NCBI GenBank assembly: GCA_000961595.1
Contig: LADO01000043.1
Span: forward strand, 1-40,501
From: Peptococcaceae bacterium BRH_c4b
GTDB lineage: Bacteria > Bacillota > Desulfotomaculia > Desulfotomaculales > Desulfocucumaceae
Length of the DNA: 40,501 nucleotides
Reading direction: 5' to 3'
Within the stretch, counting starts at the first letter, position 1. Every line of letters starts with the position of its first letter. The notes under the pieces are model-generated. The model was not told the origin of the DNA. It made no database searches and worked only from the letters and a program-made list of their open reading frames with translations. The position numbers were made by a program, and so were the translations under genes. This document shows positions 1 through 8,198 of the stretch, in pieces.

Positions 1-134
1 TTAGGGGGATGCTTTTTCCGATGGTAGTACGTAGCTTCATTTACGCCGACAATACGCAGCACGAAGGCTGCTGGGTATCCCCGGTCAATCCACTTATCGG
101 CTATTTCTATCCTGTCTGAAAGCCGGGGTTTTTC
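1..134 (-). CDS. IS3-family transposase OrfB, N-terminal part only
   Basis: Read in the -1 frame after the slippery site, the minus strand encodes an open stretch containing SDRIEIADKWIDRGYP followed by AAFVLRIVGVNEATYY. This matches the start of IS150/IS3-type OrfB, a short HTH-like region that precedes the DDE integrase core. The catalytic domain is outside the window, so intactness cannot be judged. It is probably made only as an OrfAB fusion, because no independent start with a ribosome site is visible. Confidence 0.75.
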
Positions 135-442
135 TTTTTTATTAGGTCCCTCATAATGGCGATTTCAAGGTCTTTTTCGCCAAGGAGTTTTTTAAGTTTA
201 TCGTTTTCCTTTTCTAACTGTTTAAACTCTTGATTTGAGGGTATATAAACAGCTGTTTTCTTTGCTTCGCCGTTTGTGTGCTGCCATGCTTTGTGTTTCG
301 ACTGGCTAATCCAGCCGTATAGGGTCTTTGGGCTTATTTCATGGCGCTTGGCCACTTGCAAGACGTTTCCGATTTCTTGAGCTTCTTGAATTAGTTGATC
401 TTTAAATTCTTTTGGGTATCTTTTACTTTTCATGTTTGTCAT
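107..442 (-). CDS. IS3-family transposase OrfA
   Basis: OrfA is the DNA-binding subunit of an IS3-type transposase and by itself binds the element ends. The 111-residue protein has an N-terminal helix-turn-helix of the transposase_8 type (about residues 8-50, with the EFKDQLIQEA and SPKTLYGWI patterns) and a C-terminal leucine-zipper-like coiled coil (about 72-100). A GGAGGG Shine-Dalgarno lies 11 bases before the ATG. The gene ends in AAA AAG followed a few codons later by TAG. The OrfB frame is -1 relative to it, which is the usual IS3 arrangement for making an OrfAB fusion. Confidence 0.9.
   Translation of the reverse strand: MTNMKSKRYPKEFKDQLIQEAQEIGNVLQVAKRHEISPKTLYGWISQSKHKAWQHTNGEAKKTAVYIPSNQEFKQLEKENDKLKKLLGEKDLEIAIMRDLIKKKNPGFQTG
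134..140 (-). promoter_or_regulatory. Programmed -1 frameshift heptamer (A AAA AAG)
   Basis: On the minus strand the orfA codons read ATA AAA AAG, so A-AAA-AAG sits in the correct phase for -1 slippage. After slipping, translation continues as GAA AAA CCC CGG into the OrfB frame with no stop before the window edge. This is the classic IS3 fusion signal. Confidence 0.85.
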
Positions 443-495
443 GACTTGCTTATCCCTCCTGTTTTTAAGTTTATATCATTTGGGGATAAGACTCA

Positions 496-805
496 AATTC
501 CTTAAAGGGGCTAAATAGCTGATAACCTATAGGAAGGAAAAAACCGTTTTATAGCAAATACCAGTTACAACAACCAAAAACATTTTATTTCACTTCAAAA
601 TAATTAAGATGTCTTCGCATATCCCCCTGGATGATAACAATTGGGACAATACGTTAAAAGCAGGGCCTCTAAGGAAAGGGGACACACCTTCTAGTGACAG
701 GAGTCAGAAGTCATCATGAGAGAACGGTTTATCGTCTCGAAATATTCTGAATTCTGACTACTGAATTCTGAATACCTGAATAGTAACAAATAATTATAAC
801 GGGGC
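496..805. other. Intergenic region with short repeats
   Basis: No gene is evident. There is a GGGGACACACCT motif (678-689) that recurs at about 2123 and 2143. The direct repeat CTGAATTCTGA occurs at 747-757 and 761-771. These resemble the dispersed repeat family found elsewhere in the window. No clear promoter for the following gene is seen. Confidence 0.5.
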
Positions 806-1654
806 GTGGAATTTATGGAAGCGCTATATGCAAAACATGAAAAACTGAAGAATATATTAAGGGAATACGCCAGCGTGCTGGTGGCCTTTTCCGGCGGAGT
901 GGATAGCACCCTGCTGCTGAAAGTAGCCCGGAATGTGTTGGAAGATAACGTTCTGGCGGTTACGGCCACCTCTGAAATATACCCTCCGGGAGAAGCGGAA
1001 GAAGCTATGGAAATAGCCCGCTCACTGGATGTGCAACATATCTTGCTTCAAACCCGGGGACTTAAAAGCAGCGCTTTTACCAACAACCCCCCCGACAGGT
1101 GCTATCACTGCAAAAAGGAACTATATACAGAATTGTCCCATATTGCAGCCGAAAAGGGCATAAAATATGTGGTGGACGGCGTCAACACCGATGACGCACT
1201 TGATTACCGCCCAGGCATCCGGGCCGGTGCCGAAGCCGGGGTTCATACCCCGCTGCAAGAGGCCGGGCTTACAAAACAGGATATATATGCGCTCTCCCGG
1301 GAACTGAACCTGCCCACTGCCGGCAAACCCGCCAACCCATGCCTCGCCTCAAGGTTCCCCTACGGCACGGCAATAACTCCGGCGGGACTGGAAATGGTCC
1401 ATAGATCCGAAAGTTTTCTAAAAGGGCTGGGCCTCGCTCCCCTCAGAGTCAGGCATCACGGCAACCTTGCCCGTATTGAGGTTTCAGGGAATCAACTGGA
1501 CAGTGTACTGGCCAACGCGGAGAAAATTGCGGCGGCCATAAAGGAAATAGGCTATACCTACGTCTCTCTGGACCTGATAGGCTACCGGACCGGAAGCATG
1601 AATGAAACGCTGGTCGGCGGAGCAAGTAGGGACGGTTCTTGCCTTGCCAGGTAA
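806..1654 (+). CDS. larE: LarE-type ATP-dependent sulfur transferase
   Basis: LarE-family PP-loop enzymes adenylate the pyridine dicarboxylate precursor and insert sulfur to make the nickel-pincer nucleotide cofactor of lactate racemase. The PP-loop motif SGGVDS is at residues 29-34, and the diagnostic NPCLASRFPYG segment puts a cysteine at 179. A further CxxC pair (C99, C102, RCYHCKKEL) gives three cysteines. This is the pattern of LarE proteins that carry a [4Fe-4S] cluster rather than sacrificing one cysteine (inferred). The GTG at 806 and the ATG at 815 are both possible starts, and neither has a strong ribosome site. LarA, LarB and LarC are not in the window. The last ten codons and the stop come from a dispersed repeat that begins at 1622, so the natural C-terminus may have been replaced. 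Confidence 0.88.
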   Translation: MEFMEALYAKHEKLKNILREYASVLVAFSGGVDSTLLLKVARNVLEDNVLAVTATSEIYPPGEAEEAMEIARSLDVQHILLQTRGLKSSAFTNNPPDRCYHCKKELYTELSHIAAEKGIKYVVDGVNTDDALDYRPGIRAGAEAGVHTPLQEAGLTKQDIYALSRELNLPTAGKPANPCLASRFPYGTAITPAGLEMVHRSESFLKGLGLAPLRVRHHGNLARIEVSGNQLDSVLANAEKIAAAIKEIGYTYVSLDLIGYRTGSMNETLVGGASRDGSCLAR

Positions 1655-1870
1655 ATATTGCAAAATAGAAACAGGTAGGGGCAGACCCCAACTTATTCTA
1701 GTAAGTTCGTGGAAAATTCTTATAGTATCTTGACTTCTACGGAAAAAGAATTCTCGACAGTCGATTTTTGATATAAGAGCATTGCTCAGGCAAGGTAGAG
1801 CCATCCCCAACTTGCTCCAAGCAATAAAATGCGGACAAGGACCATTCACCTTGTTCGGGATTTATTTCCC
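1622..1870. repeat. Dispersed ~250-bp repeat, copy 1
   Basis: This stretch matches 6395-6663 closely over most of its length, starting with GCAAGTAGGGACGGTTCTTG and ending around a hairpin containing GCGGACAAGG. It overlaps the 3' end of larE. A shorter relative is at 14159-14185. No open reading frame is shared, so it behaves like a non-coding dispersed element. Confidence 0.85.
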
Positions 1871-2068
1871 TACAATGTGATGGACATTACCTTTCACTAT
1901 GGTTTTATTTCCCATAAACAGTTTGCCCGGGACTTTCTAAAAATGTGAAAAAAATTCTGTTCCTTTAACGGGAAGGATGATATCATTTAACGGGACTTCA
2001 GAAATAAAAATAATGCTATTGTCGTTGACCAGTACTGCCGGAAACATAAAGAAATATAAGTGAGCCTT

Positions 2069-2101
2069 GGGTTCGGAAGGGGTTATTCCCCTACCGAACC
2101 C
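2069..2101. repeat. Strong inverted repeat (hairpin)
   Basis: GGGTTCGG (2069-2076) pairs with CCGAACCC (2094-2101), and AGGGG pairs with CCCCT inside it after one A:A mismatch. The loop is TTATT. No U tract follows, so it is not a clear terminator. Confidence 0.7.
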
Positions 2102-2176
2102 TTAGAGCGAACATAAAGGAATGGGGACACACCTCAAAAAAGGTCAGGGGACACACCTCTATTTAGGGCTTGGCTA

Positions 2177-2236
2177 TGGGGTCGGAGGAATGTCCCCAAT
2201 TAATGCCTGACTTTGGGGTCGGAGGAATGTCCCCAA
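2177..2236. repeat. Two direct copies of a 23-bp GGGGTCGGAGGAATGTCCCC-type repeat
   Basis: TGGGGTCGGAGGAATGTCCC begins at 2177 and again at 2214, each followed by CAA. Each copy has GGGG and CCCC ends that can pair, like REP-type palindromic units. Confidence 0.75.
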
Positions 2237-2249
2237 CTAAACGAGTTAT

Positions 2250-2319
2250 ACAGCCTGTTGATCCCCGACCTTCGAGGACGGGGTCTTACAGGCTGTTAGC
2301 GAGATAAAACTATTGGGGA
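2250..2319. repeat. Nested hairpin and short repeat shared with 5133-5170
   Basis: ACAGCCTGT (2250-2258) pairs with ACAGGCTGT (2288-2296) around an inner CCCCG/CGGGG stem. The right half, GACGGGGTCTTACAGGCTGT followed by TAGCGAGATAAAA, recurs with small changes at 5133-5170, upstream of the radical SAM gene. The role is unknown. Confidence 0.6.
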
Positions 2320-2600
2320 GGGAAGTCTTTCTTTATCCGGAGTGCTCATGCTAGATGGGAGATTTGATTTGCAAGGCCTTCGATTTTATGGAGGAATATA
2401 TTTACCGAATAGTGCCAGGCGGTTTTTTATCATCATGGGCAGTGACAGTAGCAACCCGTCCAGCACTTTTTGTTTTTACGCATAGCCGTAGAAGAGCTTT
2501 AGGAGACCGGTCCGGATTAGTGGAGAGAAGATTCCCGAATCCAAGTACGCTGTATTCAGGTACTCGGGTTCATGGGATTAATTTTTCGTACGGTAATTAA

Positions 2601-3010
2601 AGATTTGAATAAATGGCTCAGTGTGTCTGGACTTGAATTCACCAATAATGTCGGTTTTAATTTTTTTGTATTACGTAATGAGGATTCCTTGCAGCTGGGA
2701 AATTTTATTTATATATACCTTTGAATTGATTATGGCAAAAAACCTCAAGATTTTTTTCTCCATCTTCGTTTATCTTTAAGATAGTTAAGTTCTTTTTTAA
2801 AATTTATGCCAAAGTGCCCGGATAAAAACCGGAAAGCAAGAAATTTGGTTGACTGCCGGTTAGACGGGAGAATATAAGTTGGCAGGAAGGGGGTATGTGA
2901 TTCATTAATGTTCAGTGATACGATTTTTCATTTTTTTCCAGTTACGTAGTTACGATGGACAATCACACCAAGGAAAAAAAAGACAGAGAAAAAAAGGGAG
3001 AGAATAGTTA
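2601..3010. other. AT-rich intergenic region before the ThDP enzyme
   Basis: No gene is seen. The sequence is AT-rich with long T runs. It must hold the promoter of the gene at 3011, but no clear -35/-10 pair stands out. A purine-rich stretch with AAAAAGGGAGAGAATAGTTA just before 3011 supplies the ribosome site. Confidence 0.45.
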
Positions 3011-5059
3011 ATGACCAAGATTGATTTTGATTATGAAGCTCAGAAGAATCTGCCTGTTCCCTTGGGGAAAAGGGAACTCTATCCCAACGTCGGTACTTAC
3101 ATTGCTGAAATCCTTAAAGAACAAGGAGCAACTTTTGCTTTTGGCGTCCCCGGTGGCCACATTTGGCATTTTGTAGATGCCATTTCCAGAATTGGAGTAA
3201 AATTAGTCGTTTTTTGTCATGAACAAAATTCAGTATATGCCGCTGAAGCATACTCACAGGTTACCGGCAAGCCGGTTATCGCCTTCGGAACAGTTGGTCC
3301 CGGCGCCGGAAACGCATTTTCACCCATGCATCAAGCATATCTTTCCAATACACCTATAATTTATTTGGCCGGTGGTCACGAACTTGAACACGATGGTCTT
3401 TTTAATACTTTACAGGAAAGCTACGCCAGTGAGTTCTTCAAATCCATCACCAAATATTCTACCAGGCTGTTTTATCCTCACCAGATAAAGCAATTTATAA
3501 CCAGAGGATTCAAAATTGCTCAGCAAGCGCCATCTGGACCGGTTTGCTTTGAAATGGGTATCGACCTGCTTACTTCCACAGACGAATTAAGAAAGCATAT
3601 GTATGCCGGCGTGTTCCCGCAACACTCTGAATACATCCCGAATTGGAGAGGCGAACTAACTACTCAGCCGCTGAAAAACGCTGCTCATCAGGTAGAAATT
3701 GCCAAAGCAGCTAAACTTATCAGCGAAGCGAAGGGCGTTTACATGATCATTGGTGACCAGGCCACTTGGGATAAGGCAGGCGCTCCAATAGAAGAATTTA
3801 TTAACCTGACCAAGACGCCGTTCACTACCAGAAGGCTGGGCAGGGGGCTAGTTTCGGAAAAGCACCCATATTATTATAGAGGAATGCCTCCGGTTAAAAG
3901 AGAAATAGACTTGATCATCACCTGCGGAGTGAAAGTTGGTTTCTTTGACCACTATGGACATGGCTGGAAGAATACCATACAGATTTCCAACTGCCCGGAA
4001 CAGGTATGGCCTTACATTAAGACCGGAGCGACACTAATGGGAAGTTTGGATGTTGTCTTTGAACAACTAAACGACTACATTAAAGCTAATAATATAACCA
4101 TGGCTCCCGAGAAAGACGCCTGGATCAAGAAGATTCAGGAAGCCAGAACCAGCGCCGATCAAAGAAGAAAAGAAAAGTCCTACAAATACGGACCTGATCA
4201 TCCCAGATACAAAAACAATAATTTCATGCATCACGGTTACATGGCGCAAATCATTAGAGAAGTTATCGAAGAGAATTATGCTAACAAAGTAAGAGTTATG
4301 ATTGACGGTTTCACCATCTCAGATTATGCCATGCCGTATTTGCAGTTTACCAGGCCTTCCTCCTGTCTCACATCCAACGACTATGCCGGTGTGGGTCACG
4401 GTGTAGGTCAGGCGATAGGCGCCGCAATAGCCGATTTAGAAAATGACGATCTCGTGCCGGTACTGGCCTTAATGGGTGACTCCGGTATGATGAACAGCGG
4501 TTGGGATGCAGTAGTGGCTGTAGATTATAAGTTACCTATTGTATTTCTGGTAACATCCAACGGCGGCTGGATGCCGGCCATGAAATACGCATGGTATGGC
4601 CCTAACTGGGAAGCTATGGGCGATCAGGATGCCTTTGGAGCCAAATTTAAAAACGGCAAAGTGTTGAGGGGCCAGGAAAGAGCGAGAGACGCAGTTGATT
4701 TTGTGAAATTTGCAGAAACAATTGGCGCCAAAGGATTGAGATGCGACAGATCGGAAGATTTCAGAGATGCACTAACCAAAGCCTTCAAGATGTCCGAAAC
4801 TGAGGGCCCGGTAATTTTAGAATGCGTCATGGATTACCATCTGACAAACCGTTCGGTTACAACGATGGCTTACGCCCTGATGTACTCTCATATTCCCTGG
4901 GATGAACTGCCGCCCAGAGGTAAAGCAGCCAGAAGAACTCACCTGAATGGTATGTTCCCTGCTTTGAAAGAATTACCCGAAATGAAAATTGCCGATCCCT
5001 GGGATTACTATACGGAAGAAGAGCTTGGGTCTGTACCAAAAGACGATTCCTTTAAGTAA
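3011..5059 (+). CDS. ThDP-dependent enzyme, acetolactate synthase-like superfamily
   Basis: A 682-residue protein with the three-domain fold of the POX/acetolactate synthase group. The N-terminal PYR domain has GVPGGHIW and the catalytic glutamate in CHEQNSVYAAEAY (E71). A central domain follows. The C-terminal PP domain has the ThDP/metal motif GDSGMMNSGW (from 489) with the SN pair at 516-517. It is longer than typical family members (550-600 residues), with an extra linker around 365-405 and a tail after 630. The substrate cannot be read from sequence. The neighbours do not include an ilvN-type regulatory subunit or a branched-chain operon, which argues against simple acetolactate synthase. 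The ribosome site is GGGAGAG about 8 bases before the ATG. The gene is followed by a hairpin and then a radical SAM gene, suggesting a functional pair. Confidence 0.85.
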   Translation: MTKIDFDYEAQKNLPVPLGKRELYPNVGTYIAEILKEQGATFAFGVPGGHIWHFVDAISRIGVKLVVFCHEQNSVYAAEAYSQVTGKPVIAFGTVGPGAGNAFSPMHQAYLSNTPIIYLAGGHELEHDGLFNTLQESYASEFFKSITKYSTRLFYPHQIKQFITRGFKIAQQAPSGPVCFEMGIDLLTSTDELRKHMYAGVFPQHSEYIPNWRGELTTQPLKNAAHQVEIAKAAKLISEAKGVYMIIGDQATWDKAGAPIEEFINLTKTPFTTRRLGRGLVSEKHPYYYRGMPPVKREIDLIITCGVKVGFFDHYGHGWKNTIQISNCPEQVWPYIKTGATLMGSLDVVFEQLNDYIKANNITMAPEKDAWIKKIQEARTSADQRRKEKSYKYGPDHPRYKNNNFMHHGYMAQIIREVIEENYANKVRVMIDGFTISDYAMPYLQFTRPSSCLTSNDYAGVGHGVGQAIGAAIADLENDDLVPVLALMGDSGMMNSGWDAVVAVDYKLPIVFLVTSNGGWMPAMKYAWYGPNWEAMGDQDAFGAKFKNGKVLRGQERARDAVDFVKFAETIGAKGLRCDRSEDFRDALTKAFKMSETEGPVILECVMDYHLTNRSVTTMAYALMYSHIPWDELPPRGKAARRTHLNGMFPALKELPEMKIADPWDYYTEEELGSVPKDDSFK

Positions 5060-5089
5060 AAGTGAAAAAATAACTTTTTATAATTATAC

Positions 5090-5115
5090 TTTGGCCTCCC
5101 GCAAGGGAGGCCAAA
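5090..5115. repeat. Perfect GCAA-loop hairpin between the ThDP and radical SAM genes
   Basis: TTTGGCCTCCC pairs perfectly with GGGAGGCCAAA around a GCAA tetraloop. No U tract follows it, so it may be an mRNA processing or attenuation structure rather than a full terminator. Confidence 0.65.
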
Positions 5116-5132
5116 GGTGATATTAAGGGTGG

Positions 5133-5170
5133 ACGGGTCTTAAAGGCTGTTAGCGATATAAAAATAAGAA
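5133..5170. repeat. Short repeat shared with 2277-2319
   Basis: GACGGGTCTTAAAGGCTGTT followed by AGCGATATAAAAATA repeats the right arm of the structure at 2250-2319. Both copies are followed about 15-20 bases later by a GGGAG-type purine motif. Confidence 0.55.
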
Positions 5171-5187
5171 TGGGAGTAGTTTTAATC

Positions 5188-6381
5188 ATGCTTAAAGAGA
5201 TACAGCAAGGTATGGAATGTATTGATTGCAAATTTTGCAGTTTTTTTACTGACTGTCCAGCCAGCGGGGAATACTGTATAGGTTGCGGTATTTGCGTCAA
5301 AGGTTGCCCAACGGGAACACGCACGTTGCTTTCCTGTAAGGAAGAAAGGCCCGCGGTGAAAATTATTGTGGACGGGGAAAACTATTCTGTGCCGTCACGC
5401 ATAACTGTAGCTAAGGCGCTGGAGCTTTTGGACAAAACCAAACACATCCATTCGGAGTCACTATGCCACACCGGTGCCTGCTTTAACTGCACTGTCATAA
5501 TTAACGGCAAGCCTGCCCGGAGTTGCAGCACGGAAGTACTGGAAAGCATGGAAATCATCACCGATCCGAAATATATTGAGGATCATCCGCCAACGCGCCT
5601 GGTATCTTACATCCAAACCCCCATGCATAAAAACGCTATATCGATCTTTACGCACGGTTGTAATTTGGCCTGCGACTTTTGTCATAACTGGGATGTTACA
5701 TTTTCCAATACTGGAAACGCTTCAACTCCGGAAGAAGTTGCTTATGACCTGGCGCAAATGTTGATGTCAGGGAAATTTCCCCGGCTGGGGATATCGGGCG
5801 GCGAACCCACCTTAAACCGGAGATGGCTGGTTGAATTCATAAAAAACATAAATTCTAAATACAGAGATTTAAGGATTCAGGTGGATACCAACGCCTCTAT
5901 TCTTACACAGGATTATATTGACGAGCTTTATGAAGCCGGTATGACCGACATTTCACCGGATATAAAGGCTCTGGAACTTGATACCTACATGAAACTTACC
6001 GGAATTAACAATAAAGAGCTCGCCGAAAGTTATTTGCAGAACAACTGGCAAGCTATGGAATATATAATTGACAAATATGCAGGCAAGCTTTATTATATCG
6101 CCGCAATTCCCTACCACCCCGAATTCATGTCCAAGGAGGAGTTGTATGCCATTGGCAAAAAACTCCACGAGCTGGATAAAAATTTAGAAGTTAATTTAGT
6201 TGAATACCAGCCCGCCTTCAGGGCCAGGGAAGCTAAAGACCTTACAGCAGAGGAAATTATGGAGATGAAATCAATTTTAAACAAGGCCGGCCTGGAAAGG
6301 GTATGGTGCCAGTCGGGACAAATCGTCCCCAGAGCAATGGATCCGCTAGATCTCATGCTCTCGGAGGAATTCAAGGATTAG
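5188..6381 (+). CDS. Radical SAM protein with N-terminal 4Fe-4S and 2Fe-2S ferredoxin-like modules
   Basis: The 397-residue protein starts at the ATG at 5188, where GGGAG lies 11 bases upstream. The in-frame ATG at 5170 lacks a ribosome site. Residues 11-40 hold two cysteine sets, C11/C14/C17/C23 and CIGCGICVKGCP (30-40), as in dicluster ferredoxins. Residues 93-113 form C-x4-C-x2-C-x11-C, a plant/xanthine-oxidase-type [2Fe-2S] pattern. The radical SAM core follows with CNLACDFC (C158, C162, C165) and the SAM-binding ISGGEP. This core resembles PflA/AmmeMemoRadiSam-type activases. No glycyl radical enzyme is nearby, so the target is unknown. The adjacent ThDP enzyme is the obvious candidate partner (inferred). 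Confidence 0.85.
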   Translation: MLKEIQQGMECIDCKFCSFFTDCPASGEYCIGCGICVKGCPTGTRTLLSCKEERPAVKIIVDGENYSVPSRITVAKALELLDKTKHIHSESLCHTGACFNCTVIINGKPARSCSTEVLESMEIITDPKYIEDHPPTRLVSYIQTPMHKNAISIFTHGCNLACDFCHNWDVTFSNTGNASTPEEVAYDLAQMLMSGKFPRLGISGGEPTLNRRWLVEFIKNINSKYRDLRIQVDTNASILTQDYIDELYEAGMTDISPDIKALELDTYMKLTGINNKELAESYLQNNWQAMEYIIDKYAGKLYYIAAIPYHPEFMSKEELYAIGKKLHELDKNLEVNLVEYQPAFRAREAKDLTAEEIMEMKSILNKAGLERVWCQSGQIVPRAMDPLDLMLSEEFKD

Positions 6382-6401
6382 CAAGTAGCAAGTAGCAAGT
6401 A
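6381..6401. repeat. GCAAGTA tandem triplet
   Basis: Three perfect head-to-tail copies of GCAAGTA start at the last base of the radical SAM stop codon. The third merges into the dispersed repeat at 6395. Copy 1 at 1622 has only one unit. Confidence 0.85.
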
Positions 6402-6663
6402 GGGACGGTTCTTGCCTTGCCAGGTAAATATTGTTAAATAGAATCAGGTGGGGACTGACCCCAACTTATTCTAGTAAGTTCGTGGAAAATTCTTATATTA
6501 TCTTGACTTCTACGTAAAAAGAATCCTCTGCCTTGACAGTCGATTTTTGATACGGTAAGAGCCATACTCGGGCAAGACAGAACCGTCCCCAACTTGCCCA
6601 CCCAACTTGCTCCACGCAAAAAAATGCGGACAAGGACCATTCACCTTGTTCGCATTTATTTCC
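6395..6663. repeat. Dispersed ~250-bp repeat, copy 2
   Basis: Second copy of the element at 1622-1870. It includes a hairpin near the right end in which GCGGACAAGG pairs with CCTTGTTCGC in RNA (one G-U pair). The spacer between radical SAM and the next gene is almost entirely this repeat, and no gene is seen in it. Confidence 0.85.
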
Positions 6664-6704
6664 CACTATGGCTTGTTCACGAAAATGAAACTATTCGGCG
6701 AAAA

Positions 6705-7626
6705 CTAATCAGCGGGCATGTGCTGGGTTATACAGTGGATTCCGCCACCCCACAGGTTGACATTCTCGGCGTTAATGCGGCGCAGGTACGAATCCTGTGC
6801 AGTCCGGTTTGTATACCTGTCCCCCGGCAACACCTGCGCCAAGAGTATCGTATGCGAATTTGCAAAACGGGCTATTTCATTAATGTGCCCGCTTGTAATC
6901 CGGTCATCTTCGGCAAGTCCCTGTTTAAGCCATATAACTTTCCTCACGCCGAGAACCCTTTTATATTCATTTTCGATCTGAGTCCTGGTCAGCCCCGGGT
7001 TGCGATTAAGTGCAACCGATTCGGTAATCATCAGTGTACCTCTACCGTTTGATTCTATGGCACCGCCTTCAGAAATCAGGTTTGAACTGATAACCGGCAG
7101 CTTCAGCTGCTGGGCCGTGAGATTGTCTACCTGACCTTCCACGTTGATATAGTACGGATCGCCGCCTCTGCCGTAGTTGTTAAAACCAAAGTTTACCACG
7201 TTGAGCCTGTTTTGGCTGTCTTTGACGAAAATAGGCCCCACATCCCTGGCCCATATGGAAAAATGATTAACCACGTAGTAACGAACGTTGGCGCCGGTAT
7301 ATCCGTTTTTTTTGAGCAAATCTTTTATTTGTAAGATTTCTTCCTTACTCCGCCAGCAGGTTGACCCTTATGTACGGGTCAAGGGACTTTATAATATTTA
7401 TCATAACTGGATACACGGGGCGGCTGCCTGCGTTATACACCTCTGACGGCCACTGCAGCCAAATGGCCTGCTGTTTTTCGAACTCACCCGGGTATAAATT
7501 GGAAACCGGTGCTCTTCCGCCATGGCTTGGCGGTTTTTTATACGCCCTGTTATTAAAGGTCCTAACAGCCATTATTATTAGTATACAGAGAAAAGCGGCT
7601 ATAATGATATAATATGGTTTTTTCAT
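6705..7626 (-). pseudogene. Agmatine deiminase / peptidyl-arginine deiminase-family gene, split by a frameshift
   Basis: Two adjacent minus-strand frames make one protein. The N-part (7626 to 7345) begins with an uncleaved-signal-like hydrophobic segment (about residues 6-21) and has YPGEFEKQQAIWLQWPSE. The C-part (from about 7355 down to 6705) has the family motifs WARDVGPIFV, GFNNYGRGG, SEGGAIESNGRG and SGHINEIARF. It ends with the catalytic cysteine in GGGIHCITQ. Shifting one base near 7345-7355 joins NLLAE to the downstream frame, which reads SKEEILQIKDLLKKNG. The family hydrolyses guanidino groups of agmatine or peptidyl arginine. The exported N-terminus is unusual for a metabolic agmatine deiminase. 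All motifs are otherwise intact, so this is either a recent pseudogene or a sequencing error. Confidence 0.8.
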
Positions 7627-8198
7627 TTAATTCCTACCTTAAAGTTTTTCTAAGGTAGTATTTCCCATGGCCAAGTTATTATTATTACATTTCATTACCC
7701 TGCAAGCTTCTCTAGCGTATTCAGACCGGGCTTACTTGTCAATATATTCCATATCAGAAGTCCTAATGCCTTGCAGATTCCGCTTTTATAATGTTAGTGT
7801 ACAATCCAATTAAAATATAAATAATTACCTATTTGCGTTTATTTCAACTAAATTCCAGATACAAACTTTCATTTCAGCTAACTGTATTCCAGCGTAGACC
7901 GAAGCACCAGCAATAACTATTAAACATACTGATTTTATGAGTCTATAAGATGATTCACTCATTTTTTAACCACCAGTCTAATATCTAATAATTTACTTTA
8001 TTATTATGTTTCATTATTAAATTAACCTGCCCGATAGTGAAAGATGCTGAACATCATTAACAAAATGCTCCCATATCGCCTTACCGGATGTGATGCATTT
8101 CATTTATAAAATTGCACTATCCGAATACACGGCGACCACTTGTTTACTTAACCTGGCAAATAAAGACATAGCCCCAGGTTAAAGGTTGCGATCGAAAG
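7627..8198. other. AT-rich intergenic region
   Basis: Apart from the short ORF at 7825-7962, nothing gene-like is visible. AACCTGG (8150-8156) and CCAGGTT (8174-8180) form a hairpin just past the end of the following minus-strand gene, possibly a weak terminator. Confidence 0.45.
7825..7962 (-). CDS. Possible 45-residue membrane protein
   Basis: A minus-strand ATG at 7962, preceded by GGTGG about 8 bases upstream, opens a 45-codon frame. The hydrophobic stretch is about residues 9-30 (IKSVCLIVIAGASVYAGIQL) and the tail is short and polar. It would be a single-pass membrane peptide. I do not recognise the family. It stands alone in an AT-rich gap, and chance ORFs of this size are common. Confidence 0.35.
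   Translation of the reverse strand: MSESSYRLIKSVCLIVIAGASVYAGIQLAEMKVCIWNLVEINANR

Larger units (their letters stand above)
1..495 (-). mobile_element. IS3-family insertion sequence, cut by the window edge
   Basis: The element holds an IS3-type OrfA, a slippery heptamer and the beginning of OrfB, which runs off the left edge. The likely outer end lies just upstream of orfA, where minus-strand sequence starting TGAGTCTTATCCCC (481-495) could be the terminal inverted repeat. The partner repeat is outside the window, so the boundary is a guess. Confidence 0.7.
1871..2354. other. Repeat-rich non-coding stretch
   Basis: No convincing gene. It contains two GGGGACACACCT motifs (about 2123 and 2143), a hairpin at 2069-2101, two copies of TGGGGTCGGAGGAATGTCCC and a nested hairpin at 2250-2296. 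A short phrase ending in DQYCRKHKEI (stop near 2059) may be a decayed ORF, but it is too short to assign. Confidence 0.5.

Noticed and set aside
2100-2240. CRISPR array suggested by short repeats
   Set aside because: Only two or three unevenly spaced GGGGAC/GGGGTC units, without regular spacers or cas genes.
2355-2600. 81-codon ORF on the plus strand
   Set aside because: No recognisable domain, weak ribosome site and a position inside a repeat-rich stretch; residue composition looks like translated non-coding DNA.
3011-5059. Calling the ThDP enzyme acetolactate synthase (ilvB)
   Set aside because: Longer than IlvB, no regulatory subunit or branched-chain genes nearby, and a radical SAM partner instead; only the superfamily is safe.
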